NCBI GenBank assembly: GCA_021295675.1
Contig: JAGWBY010000072.1
Coordinates: forward strand, 1-9,833
Source: Candidatus Latescibacterota bacterium
Lineage (GTDB): Bacteria > Latescibacterota > UBA2968 > UBA8231
Length of the DNA stretch: 9,833 nucleotides
Direction of reading: 5' to 3'
The notes under the pieces are model-generated. The model saw only the letters and a program-made list of their open reading frames with translations, did not search any database and was not told the origin of the DNA. The translations under genes and the position numbers were made by a program. Positions within the stretch are counted from its first letter, which is position 1. Each line of letters starts with the position of its first letter. Below, piece by piece: positions 1-6,099 of this stretch.

Positions 1-859
1 TGGAGCCGTTGCGGACCCTGCGACCGGCCGCAAAATCCCGCGCGTGGCGGACATTGCCAGCACCGCTGTAGGTAAAGTCCGCGTCCAGCGATAGAATGAC
101 CTTGGCTTTAGCTACATCGTAAGACGCATGGACCGGCTCGCCAAACGCCATTTGGGCCCCGGCGCGGGCGTTGTCGCGATTGACTGGTTCGTACTGGTGC
201 CACTGGGCTTGGGGAAATTTATCCCGCAGTTCTTGCAACTGGTGTCCGAGGGTCGGAGAAGTCACCGTCTGGGCTAGGATGCGTAGGCCAGCTCCGCCGT
301 TGGCCTCGTGCGAGCTCAGCCGCTGAGTCAGATCAGCTAGGAAAATGCTCCAAGCGCTGATGCGACCGGCGTTTTTGACCGTTTGCGAGCGATCGGGGTC
401 GTAGAGGTCGAGAATCGAAGCCTGTACGAGCGCATTCGAGCCGCGGCTGCCGGAGGGATGCTCGGGATTGCCCTCAATTTTGGTCGGTCGCCCCATGTGG
501 CTCTCGACTAGGATGCCCATGCCAATACCGCCGAGCGAGGTGGCGGAGGCAAAGTACTGCGGCTTACCGGGGATGACGTTTTCGGGAGCTCGGACCTGGG
601 GGACTATTTTTTCGCTGGGCTGAATCGTGCAGCTTGAAAGTCCGCCTAGTGCCAGCGATGCACTCATGAGCTTGAGGAAATTCCGCCGACTTACCGGATC
701 CTTCAACTCGGCAGCTTGCTCGGGGAACTCTCGCTGGACCATGGCGGCAAATTCTTCGGTCTGGGCCAATTGGTCCAAGCTGCGCCAATACTCTTGGCCC
801 TGTGCGGCTTCGAGGCGGGCGCGGATGGCCGAGAGATCGATGTTTTTTCTGGTTTCCAT
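1..859 (-). CDS. actB: Alternative complex III subunit ActB, Tat-exported molybdopterin-oxidoreductase-like (N-terminal part, runs off the left edge)
   Basis: Reading the minus strand from the ATG at 859-857 gives 286 uninterrupted codons to the window edge. ActB is the large periplasmic subunit of alternative complex III, the quinol:cytochrome c (or oxidase) electron-transfer complex. It resembles molybdopterin oxidoreductases fused to an iron-sulfur domain but does not carry the Mo cofactor. The start resembles the family N-terminus (ENIDLS-like opening, EYWRSLDQLA at about 23-32). A Tat-type signal SRRNFLKLM lies at about 57-65, followed by a hydrophobic stretch ending in SSC. Later family blocks are KIEGNPEHP, QASILDLYDPDRSQ, QWHQYEPVNRDNARAGA and ILSLDADF. 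The catalytic and iron-sulfur parts lie outside the window. It starts one base after the actA stop (TAA-C-ATG), so the two are coupled. Identity is well supported by the conserved blocks. Confidence 0.92.
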   Translation of the reverse strand, partial: METRKNIDLSAIRARLEAAQGQEYWRSLDQLAQTEEFAAMVQREFPEQAAELKDPVSRRNFLKLMSASLALGGLSSCTIQPSEKIVPQVRAPENVIPGKPQYFASATSLGGIGMGILVESHMGRPTKIEGNPEHPSGSRGSNALVQASILDLYDPDRSQTVKNAGRISAWSIFLADLTQRLSSHEANGGAGLRILAQTVTSPTLGHQLQELRDKFPQAQWHQYEPVNRDNARAGAQMAFGEPVHASYDVAKAKVILSLDADFTYSGAGNVRHARDFAAGRRVRNGS

Positions 860-860
860 G

Positions 861-1490
861 TTAGCGGTGGCAGATAGAGCAGTTGGTGAGTTGGCTGGTC
901 TGCACGCCGTATTCGGCGACGAGTTGCGCACCCAAGCTTTCTTGGTCGGGTGGATACTGGTAGGTCATGTTAAAGACTTGGTCGCGTGGGCGAATGTGCT
1001 GGGACTCCATATTCAGCGATTCGGCTTTCCACATCAGGGGCATTTGATCGACTTGGCCGTGGCACGACTGGCAGCCGATGCCTTGGTTGACGTGGATGCT
1101 GTGGTTGAAATAGGCGAAGTCGGGAAGGTCGTGGACGCGATTCCACTCGATGGGCACGTTGTCGCGGAAGCTGGCGCGCACAGGTTCGAGGATGGGTGCT
1201 TCGGTCCAGATCTGCGAGTGGCAGGTCATGCAGGTTTCGGTCGGGGGAACGCCGGCAAAGGCACTCTCTTCGACGGTGGTATGGCAATAGCGGCAATCGA
1301 TGCCCATACCGGTGACGTGGTGTTTGTGGCTAAAGGGAACGGGCTGATCAATGGGCACGTTGACTTGATTGACGAAGTAAATGCGATTGATGTTGAGGAG
1401 GATACCGAGGATACTGCCGACTAGGACGAAGCCAACGAGGATGCTGGCTTTGGAAGCCCAGTTAGCACTGCGCGGAAATACTTGAGCCAT
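861..1490 (-). CDS. actA: Alternative complex III multiheme cytochrome c subunit ActA
   Basis: This 209-residue protein is the membrane-anchored multiheme cytochrome c that starts the act operon. It relays electrons from the quinol-oxidising core to a periplasmic acceptor. One N-terminal membrane anchor spans about residues 15-33, followed by a periplasmic domain. Heme-attachment motifs CxxCH are visible at 66-70 (CRYCH), 87-91 (CMTCH), 140-144 (CQSCH) and 204-208 (CSICH, one residue before the C-terminus). Isolated His residues (H55, H57, H58, H130, H133) are candidate axial ligands. Characterised ActA is pentaheme, and the block around residues 158-166 (SLNMESQHIRP) is where the family usually has a further WCxxCHR motif, which is absent here. 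No clear Shine-Dalgarno precedes the ATG. A promoter lies at 1556-1583, giving a leader of about 58 nt. actB follows after one base. Confidence 0.92.
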   Translation of the reverse strand: MAQVFPRSANWASKASILVGFVLVGSILGILLNINRIYFVNQVNVPIDQPVPFSHKHHVTGMGIDCRYCHTTVEESAFAGVPPTETCMTCHSQIWTEAPILEPVRASFRDNVPIEWNRVHDLPDFAYFNHSIHVNQGIGCQSCHGQVDQMPLMWKAESLNMESQHIRPRDQVFNMTYQYPPDQESLGAQLVAEYGVQTSQLTNCSICHR

Positions 1491-1555
1491 ATTTTATTAG
1501 TTTAGCTGAGGTTGTAGAAAGCTGGCCTTACCTCTTTCGGCCAAAACAGTCTTGT

Positions 1556-1583
1556 AAATTAGGCCAGTTTAATTTGGTGTCAA
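1556..1583 (-). promoter_or_regulatory. Sigma-70-type promoter for the actAB operon
   Basis: On the minus strand a perfect -35 TTGACA (1583-1578) is followed after 16 bases by TAATTT (1561-1556). The expected start near 1549 would give a leader of about 58 nt before actA. It is the best-matching hexamer pair upstream of actA and is divergent from the tRNA promoter about 30 bases away. Confidence 0.55.
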
Positions 1584-1608
1584 TACATGGGCTAAAAAAC
1601 ATTGGCAT

Positions 1609-1637
1609 TTGACTTTGGGTCTCTCGCGGCATAATAT
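1609..1637 (+). promoter_or_regulatory. Sigma-70-type promoter for tRNA-Arg
   Basis: TTGACT (1609-1614), a 17-base spacer and TAATAT (1632-1637) lie just upstream of the tRNA at 1657. The predicted start is near 1644. Spacing is optimal and both hexamers are near consensus. The DUF815 gene downstream may be reached by readthrough, since no terminator is evident between the tRNA and 1882. Confidence 0.6.
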
Positions 1638-1656
1638 GAATTGCGTCCCTCCTATA

Positions 1657-1730
1657 ACCCCCGTAGCTCAGCAGGATAGAGCAACAGATTCCTAATCTGT
1701 GGGTCGGCGGTTCGAATCCGCACGGCTGTC
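1657..1730 (+). tRNA. tRNA-Arg(CCT) with a mismatched 3' acceptor strand, possibly defective
   Basis: The D arm (GCTC/GAGC), anticodon arm (ACAGA/TCTGT) with loop TTCCTAA, and T loop TTCGAAT are all canonical. The anticodon CCT at 1691-1693 decodes AGG. The 5' acceptor strand ACCCCCG (1657-1663) faces CGGCTGT (1723-1729): positions 3-70 (C/T) and 4-69 (C/C) do not pair, and T-stem pair 49-65 is G/A. No CCA is encoded directly after the discriminator (TTCCA follows instead). The 5' two thirds look like an ordinary functional gene with its own promoter, and only the sequence 3' of the T loop is abnormal. It may be a pseudogene, a gene with a changed 3' end, or carry sequence errors. Confidence 0.75.
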
Positions 1731-1743
1731 TTCCAGACAGTTG
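1723..1743 (+). other. Hairpin overlapping the tRNA-Arg 3' end
   Basis: CGGCTGTC (1723-1730) can pair with GACAGTTG (1736-1743) around the loop TTCCA: 8 bp with two G-T pairs and a perfect 5-bp core. It uses the same bases as the tRNA 3' acceptor strand, so the two folds exclude each other. There is no T-run after it, so it is not a standard terminator. The remaining bases to the next gene (1744-1881) hold only a short overlapping reading frame (1830-1895) and no recognised element. Confidence 0.4.
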
Positions 1744-1881
1744 CGGTCGTGTGGCATAAGCTTAAGAGCGCGTATAAGTGCGCAGTGCTGGGCCGCCGTC
1801 CCGAAGGGAATATAGCAGCTATTTCGGCCATGAGGGCGATGAGAATGTCAGAAACCCATCTTCAGCGAATTTTGCATTTAG

Positions 1882-3354
1882 ATGACAAAGCGTGAAGAGA
1901 CGCTGGAAATCGCCGGCCAAGTCGAAGCCATGCTCGCGGCTTTGGATCGGTTCTCCTCTTTTAGTCGGCTGCTCAAACCTGCCGAGGTGGAACCGTTGCG
2001 TTCCTTGCTGCGCTGTGCACATACGTGCGCCGACAGACTGGTGGCCGGTAAACAGGCACAGTGCGCAGTGGACGAATTGATCGCGCAACACCAGCGTTGT
2101 TCAGATGCACTTCTCGCGGCGGCACTTAACGGCGATTGGGGTGGTGGCGCGCCGGATTTACAAGGACTGTTGCTCAACCGGCTTCTCGATGGCCGACATC
2201 CGTTTTTGCTCGCTTGCGAAAAGCAATCTCCAGCAAATGTTCCCGCCGCGCTGCATCAGGTTGCGTGCCGCGATTTGCAAAGTGCCGCGGTCTTGGCTCG
2301 TCCCCGCTGGGGAATATGGCTGCGGCTGATCGGCGGCGATGCGGAGCCTTTGGCCCCCATGCCCGGAGATGGGGTGGAACCCGCAGCCGTTGACCAACTA
2401 AAAGAGCGTTTTGCCTGCAGCGAGGATTGGGCTGGGTTAGCAGGAGAGCTCGGATGCCTGATCCACGAGCACGGGCGGGGTGCGCTGCGTCGATTCCCGG
2501 CCTTTCGCCTAGTCGGCAGGGAAGCTAAGCCCATCTTGGAACCTATCCGCCATTTCGCGGAATTTCCCCTCGGCTGGCTAGAGGGCAACAGAACGAGGAT
2601 CCAAGTATTAGAGAAGAACACGCGCCATTTTCTCGCCGGTTATCGGGCGCACAACGCGCTAATCTGGGGACCGCGCGGCGGCGGCAAATCGACGCTGATA
2701 CGGGCCTTGATAGGGCAATTCTTTGATCGCGATTTGCGTGCCATCGAGATCGATCCGTCTTGCTACCATCTGTTACCCGACCTGTTTGCCCTCGTCCGGG
2801 GGCGTCGCCAGCGCTTTGTGGGCGTACTGGATAATGTGTCTTTGAGCCGGAGCGATAACAGTTTGCACCTACTGTCGCGCGTGCTTGACGGGGGGTTAGA
2901 AGCGTGCCCGGACAATTTGGTCTTCTATGCAACATCCAACTACAAGGATCTAGTTGATCGGGAGGGCGAACGTCCGCAAGGGTTGGGCCAGATACAGCTA
3001 GACGACGAGCGTCCCAACCTAGTCAACCAAGGCATTCAAGCTGAATTCTACGATCCCCAACAACTGCAACGTCTCGATCAGGAGCGGGCGCTAGACGACC
3101 GTTTTGCCCTCAAGGTATTTCTCGACCTGCCTAGCAGACAACAATATCACTCTATGGTACTGTCCTATGCGCGCCGGGCGGGGATCGACCTGCCAGAAGA
3201 AGAATTATTGGCCGCCTTTGAGGTTTGGCGGATGCGGCACAACCACGATTTAGTTGGAGGCCGGACGGCGCGGGATTTTATCGTCGCCTACTTGCCGCAG
3301 TACTTGCGCGACAAGGACCAGTTAAATCAACCTTCGAGTAGCTCGATCTCGTAA
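1882..3354 (+). CDS. DUF815-type AAA+ ATPase (COG2607 family)
   Basis: The product is 490 residues. The N-terminal half (about 1-230) is helical and poorly conserved. The C-terminal half is the DUF815 AAA+ domain: Walker A GPRGGGKST at 263-271 (Lys269), Walker B-like region VGVLDNVSL at 314-321, family block LDGGLEACPDN, sensor-1-like YATSN with Asn353, DDRF at 405-408, and a C-terminal helical lid ending LVGGRTARDFIVAYL. The family is widespread but its cellular role is not settled, so no reaction is claimed. Two oddities stand out. The residue after the Walker B Asp317 is Asn318 rather than the usual acidic residue, and the stretch between sensor 1 and DDRF (about 50 residues) is longer than I expect. 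A stop (TAG, 1879-1881) sits directly before the ATG, so this is the first possible start in frame. No Shine-Dalgarno is visible. Confidence 0.85.
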   Translation: MTKREETLEIAGQVEAMLAALDRFSSFSRLLKPAEVEPLRSLLRCAHTCADRLVAGKQAQCAVDELIAQHQRCSDALLAAALNGDWGGGAPDLQGLLLNRLLDGRHPFLLACEKQSPANVPAALHQVACRDLQSAAVLARPRWGIWLRLIGGDAEPLAPMPGDGVEPAAVDQLKERFACSEDWAGLAGELGCLIHEHGRGALRRFPAFRLVGREAKPILEPIRHFAEFPLGWLEGNRTRIQVLEKNTRHFLAGYRAHNALIWGPRGGGKSTLIRALIGQFFDRDLRAIEIDPSCYHLLPDLFALVRGRRQRFVGVLDNVSLSRSDNSLHLLSRVLDGGLEACPDNLVFYATSNYKDLVDREGERPQGLGQIQLDDERPNLVNQGIQAEFYDPQQLQRLDQERALDDRFALKVFLDLPSRQQYHSMVLSYARRAGIDLPEEELLAAFEVWRMRHNHDLVGGRTARDFIVAYLPQYLRDKDQLNQPSSSSIS

Positions 3355-3704
3355 CCGTCGGGATCGTCGATAAAGGCCATCTTGCGGCCGGTAGGGAAAG
3401 TTTCGCGCCAATCGCTAGGCCATATTTCAATCCGGTTGTTTTCCAGCGTGTCGCAAAAGCCGATTAAGTCGGGGACCGCGATAGCGAGGTGCATGAGATC
3501 TTCGGGGACGGCGAGTTGGTAATCGGCAGAATAGGTCAGCTCTAAGGTGTGTTCATTGCCGGGCAATTCGAGATGAACGATCTGATTGCCAGCGGGCGAC
3601 TTATCGGAGCGGCTCCGAACTGCAAAGCCGAGGTGGGTGCAATACCACTCAATGGAGCGATCGAGATCGCCGACGCGGATGCGGGTGTGCAGGAAGCGGG
3701 CCAT
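3327..3704 (-). CDS. gloA: Lactoylglutathione lyase (glyoxalase I), VOC superfamily
   Basis: The 125-residue product has the length of bacterial glyoxalase I, which isomerises the methylglyoxal-glutathione hemithioacetal to S-lactoylglutathione in the cytoplasm. All four metal ligands of the E. coli enzyme (His5, Glu56, His74, Glu122) have counterparts in the right contexts: His6 in LHTRIRVGDLDRSI, Glu55 in TLELTYS, His72 in MHLAIAV and Glu121 in DPDGYEIELLE. A good ribosome site (AAAGGA) lies about 8 bases before the ATG at 3704, and TATACT at 3731-3726 may be its -10. Its 3' end overlaps the convergent DUF815 gene by 28 bases. VOC enzymes with these four ligands can act on other thiol adducts, so the thiol cofactor (glutathione or another) is inferred, not shown. 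Confidence 0.88.
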   Translation of the reverse strand: MARFLHTRIRVGDLDRSIEWYCTHLGFAVRSRSDKSPAGNQIVHLELPGNEHTLELTYSADYQLAVPEDLMHLAIAVPDLIGFCDTLENNRIEIWPSDWRETFPTGRKMAFIDDPDGYEIELLEG

Positions 3705-3830
3705 AGAGACATCCTTTCGCGAGTTGAGTATAATTTAGGGCAAGGATTGCTGCGCGTGTAGGCAGTCCCTTGCGCGGGTTGGAACGGGGCGTGTAGATTA
3801 AATTAGTTAGGGGCAAAAAAGAAGCAAAAA

Positions 3831-3904
3831 TGGTGCCGAAGAGAGGACTCGAACCTCCACGGGGTTGCCCCCACATGGTCCTGAACCATGCGCGTCTACC
3901 AATT
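3831..3904 (-). tRNA. tRNA-Leu(CAG), 5'-truncated remnant
   Basis: Reading the minus strand from 3904 gives the D loop (AATTGGTAGA), anticodon arm CATGG-TTCAGGA-CCATG (anticodon CAG), long variable arm GGGG-GCAA-CCCC, T arm GGAGG-TTCGAGT-CCTCT, acceptor 3' strand CTTCGGC, discriminator A and an encoded CCA (3833-3831). The T-rich flank after it looks native. The bases expected before the D loop, a 5' acceptor strand complementary to CTTCGGC plus about six more (some 13 in all), are missing. The sequence turns abruptly into AT-rich DNA at 3905. No sequence able to supply the missing strand is present nearby. As written it cannot form the acceptor or D stem and is probably non-functional, though an annotation tool may still call it tRNA-Leu. 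Confidence 0.7.
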
Positions 3905-3918
3905 AAAAATTAAGCGCA

Positions 3919-3939
3919 GGGCTTGCAGCCGTCAAGCCC
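3919..3939. other. Perfect 7-bp hairpin between the tRNA-Leu remnant and smpB
   Basis: GGGCTTG (3919-3925) and CAAGCCC (3933-3939) pair perfectly around a 7-base loop. On the plus strand it lies in the probable smpB leader with no T-run. On the minus strand a T-tract (in CGCTTAATTTTT) follows only after several bases, so terminator function is doubtful. Confidence 0.35.
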
Positions 3940-3964
3940 GTTCCTTTCGTGAAATAGGCGGGTT

Positions 3965-4444
3965 ATGGCCAAAATGGAAAGCGGTGCCAAGCGCGAGTTA
4001 ATCGCCGTGCAAAATCGCAAAGCCCGGCACGACTACGAAGTGATGGGCCGCTACGAGACTGGCATTGTCTTGCGCGGCACGGAGGTCAAATCGCTGCGCG
4101 CTGGGCGTGCCAATCTCAAGGACAGCTTCGCTCTAGTTGAAAAAGGCGAAGTTTTCCTGCACAATGTCCACATCGCCCAATACGAGCGGGGCAACAGTTT
4201 CAACCACGATCCAGAGCGCGTGCGCAAATTGCTCTTGCACCGCAGTGAAATCCGCCGGTTGACGGGAAGGACACAACAACAGGGCCTTACCTTGGTGCCG
4301 CTGAAGATCTACTTCAAACGCGGCAGAGCTAAAGTGGAATTGGCGCTGGTCCGCGGCAAAAAGCAGTTCGACAAGCGTCAGGCTTTGGCTCAACGCCAGG
4401 CCGACCGCGATGTCGCCCGGGTCCTCAAGGAGCGCCACCAATGA
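3965..4444 (+). CDS. smpB: SsrA-binding protein SmpB
   Basis: SmpB binds tmRNA (SsrA) and enters stalled ribosomes to start trans-translation in the cytoplasm. The 159-residue length is typical. Family blocks are visible in order: [33 protein letters not shown] near the N-terminus (the GTEVKSLR block), [59 protein letters not shown], and a basic C-terminal tail ending RVLKERHQ. The start is preceded by a weak AGGCGG-like ribosome site, and a second ATG three codons in is also possible. Its stop overlaps the next start (ATGA, 4441-4444), so it heads a coupled operon with the ATPase and rph genes. No convincing promoter was found in the 60 bases upstream. Confidence 0.96.
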   Translation: MAKMESGAKRELIAVQNRKARHDYEVMGRYETGIVLRGTEVKSLRAGRANLKDSFALVEKGEVFLHNVHIAQYERGNSFNHDPERVRKLLLHRSEIRRLTGRTQQQGLTLVPLKIYFKRGRAKVELALVRGKKQFDKRQALAQRQADRDVARVLKERHQ

Positions 4445-5274
4445 GTTTGCCCGCGTCCAACCAGGCGGCGACGCGCTGTTCTAAGTGTCGTGGGGTGGGC
4501 CTGTACTACGATCCGATAGTCGAGGCAGGACGCTATGGAGAGCTTCGACTTTGCGAGTGTATTAGTGTCAAGTGCTGTTGTGGGGGAACTGCACCCTATC
4601 GGTACTGGGACGACGATTCGCGCCACCAGTGGTGCCCCTGCCAGCCCTATCGCCGTAAAATGACGAAAACCAACCGCCTGTTTTACCAAGCCAATATCCC
4701 CGAACGCTACAAGTGGAAGTTTGTTGATGATTTCCGCATGGCGGCACCAGACGGGATGCCCATTGACCTAGCGGCCACGGTCTATCTCCGCATTCACCAA
4801 GACCTGATCGAAGCAGCAGCAGAGCCTAAGCGCGGCTATCTCCTCCACGGCAATCCCGGCACGGGCAAGACCTTAATGGGCTGCATTGCACTCAACGAAC
4901 TCATGCTGCGCTGGACTAAGCCGGGCCGCTTTCTAAAACTATCGCTTAATTATTTTCAAAAGCTGCGCGACAGTTATAAACCTGACAATGTGCATTATGG
5001 CCAGACTGGAACAATCCTCGAAGAGTTGTGCAATATGCCTTATCTCGTCATAGACGATTTCGGTGTTGAGCAGGGGACTGATTGGCAACAGGAAGTGCTC
5101 TACGATCTCGTAGATGCCCGCTACGGCGATCAGCGATTCACGGTTGTAACTACCAATCAGCCCCTCGACGAACTCAAGAATCTAGCCAAGGGTCGCATCT
5201 ATTCGCGCCTAGTAGAGATGTGCCAACCGATCCCCATGGACGGCCCTGATTATCGGATGCATCTCAATGAGTGA
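4441..5274 (+). CDS. DnaC/IstB-like AAA+ ATPase with Cys-rich N-terminal domain
   Basis: The product is 277 residues. Residues 13-67 hold nine cysteines (C13, C16, C38, C40, C45-47, C65, C67) arranged as CxxC, CEC, CCC and CPC clusters. This suggests one or two zinc sites, or possibly a metal cluster. The ATPase domain follows: Walker A GNPGTGKT at 137-144, Walker B YLVIDDFG with Asp205-Asp206, sensor-1-like TTNQPLDEL, and the arginine-finger-like [10 protein letters not shown]. This layout matches helicase-loader relatives (DnaC, DnaI, IstB-like). No transposase or replication gene is near, so a transposon role is unlikely. The gene overlaps smpB by 4 bases and rph by 8, so it is cotranslated with RNA-quality-control genes. 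Whether it loads DnaB or does something linked to its neighbours cannot be told from sequence. Confidence 0.85.
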   Translation: MSLPASNQAATRCSKCRGVGLYYDPIVEAGRYGELRLCECISVKCCCGGTAPYRYWDDDSRHQWCPCQPYRRKMTKTNRLFYQANIPERYKWKFVDDFRMAAPDGMPIDLAATVYLRIHQDLIEAAAEPKRGYLLHGNPGTGKTLMGCIALNELMLRWTKPGRFLKLSLNYFQKLRDSYKPDNVHYGQTGTILEELCNMPYLVIDDFGVEQGTDWQQEVLYDLVDARYGDQRFTVVTTNQPLDELKNLAKGRIYSRLVEMCQPIPMDGPDYRMHLNE

Positions 5275-5980
5275 GATAAGCTGGGAACGCAGCGATGGAC
5301 GCCGACACGATCAATTGCGGCCGGTGCAGATCTCCCCGAGGTACCTGAAAACGGCGGCTGGATCGGCTCTGATCGAGATGGGCGATACAAAGGTGCTCTG
5401 CACGGTATCGCCCGTCGATGGGGTTCCGCCCTTTTTGGTGGGGACCGGCAAGGGGTGGCTAACCGCGGAGTACAGCATGCTCCCTGGCTCCTCTACACGC
5501 CGAGTAACCCGCGAGCCCAATAGTCGAGCGCGTGAAATTCAGCGTCTAATCGGTCGGTCGCTGCGAGCAGTAGTGGATTTGGAGCAAATAGGCGAGCGGA
5601 CGTTGTATGTCGATTGCGATGTCATACAGGCTGATGGCGGAACGCGCACGGCCTCAATAACAGGGGCTTATGTGGCTTTGGCAGAGGCGTTGCTGACGCT
5701 GCCCGGCGATGTGCTCGCAGAGCAGATCGCCGCGGTTAGCGTTGGGATAGTAGGGGACCAGCCTCTATTGGACCTGTGCTATGAGGAAGATCGCCGCGCC
5801 GAAACGGATATGAACGTCGTTATGACCGGCTCGGGGGGGATCGTCGAAATCCAAGGTACGGCTGAGGGCCGTCCCTTTACTCGTGCGCAAGCGGTCGAGT
5901 TGCTCGATTTGGCGGCGGTGGGCATAGAGCGTCTGTTGGCCGTGCAACAGTCTGTTTTAAGCGCACTTACAAAGGCTTAG
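5267..5980 (+). CDS. rph: Ribonuclease PH
   Basis: RNase PH is the phosphate-dependent 3'-5' exoribonuclease that trims the 3' ends of tRNA precursors and takes part in rRNA turnover, working as a hexameric ring. The 237-residue length is normal. Characteristic blocks are [13 protein letters not shown] near the start, [23 protein letters not shown] at about 63-75, the Arg-rich block around 78-100 ([15 protein letters not shown]), the phosphate-binding GGTRTAS at about 124-130 (Arg127), and the catalytic [17 protein letters not shown] at 171-187 with Asp175 and Asp181. All expected residues are present. Translation starts inside the end of the upstream ATPase gene (8-base overlap), so expression depends on that operon. 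The sigma-factor promoter begins about 18 bases after the stop. Confidence 0.96.
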   Translation: MSEISWERSDGRRHDQLRPVQISPRYLKTAAGSALIEMGDTKVLCTVSPVDGVPPFLVGTGKGWLTAEYSMLPGSSTRRVTREPNSRAREIQRLIGRSLRAVVDLEQIGERTLYVDCDVIQADGGTRTASITGAYVALAEALLTLPGDVLAEQIAAVSVGIVGDQPLLDLCYEEDRRAETDMNVVMTGSGGIVEIQGTAEGRPFTRAQAVELLDLAAVGIERLLAVQQSVLSALTKA

Positions 5981-5997
5981 GGGTTGAGAGAAATTGC

Positions 5998-6026
5998 TTG
6001 ACAGGTTTTGTGACCCCGGCTAAGTT
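5998..6026 (+). promoter_or_regulatory. Probable promoter of the sigma factor gene
   Basis: A perfect -35 TTGACA (5998-6003) is followed after 17 bases by TAAGTT (6021-6026), a weak -10. The predicted start near 6033 would leave a leader of about 67 nt. The perfect -35 with a weak -10 could make output dependent on an activator or alternative factor, but that is inference. Confidence 0.45.
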
Positions 6027-6061
6027 AATAGCACTTCTTTAGTTTAATGCACGTGTAGCTT

Positions 6062-6092
6062 TCCTTTTCCTCCCCACTCTAAAAGAAGAGGA
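6062..6092 (+). promoter_or_regulatory. Leader hairpin that could mask the sigma-factor ribosome site
   Basis: TCCTTTTC (6062-6069) can pair with GAAGAGGA (6085-6092): 8 bp with one G-T, closing a 15-base loop. The 3' strand contains the Shine-Dalgarno AGAGGA that serves the ATG at 6100. The same leader also has an ATG at 6092 that opens a 6-codon frame (stop 6110-6112) running through the real start. Confidence 0.35.
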
Positions 6093-6099
6093 TGGTTCC

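Noticed and set aside
627..1424. Long plus-strand open frame of 265 codons
   Set aside because: It lies antisense to actA and actB, whose frames carry conserved motifs. Its translation has no family features.
1741..1881. Structured RNA between tRNA-Arg and DUF815
   Set aside because: Some GC-rich self-complementarity is present, but no recognised motif or convincing extended fold.
3831..3904. Permuted or split tRNA-Leu
   Set aside because: No 5' fragment able to pair with CTTCGGC was found beside the 3' part on either side.
1657..3904. Integrated element bounded by the two abnormal tRNAs
   Set aside because: There is no integrase, the two tRNA ends share no direct repeat, and the genes between (DUF815, gloA) look like ordinary chromosome.
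3919..3939. Intrinsic terminator upstream of smpB
   Set aside because: The stem is good but no adjacent T-run follows on either strand. It is listed only as a hairpin.
4441..5274. IS21-type IstB transposition helper
   Set aside because: No IstA transposase or terminal inverted repeats. The gene is translationally coupled to smpB and rph.
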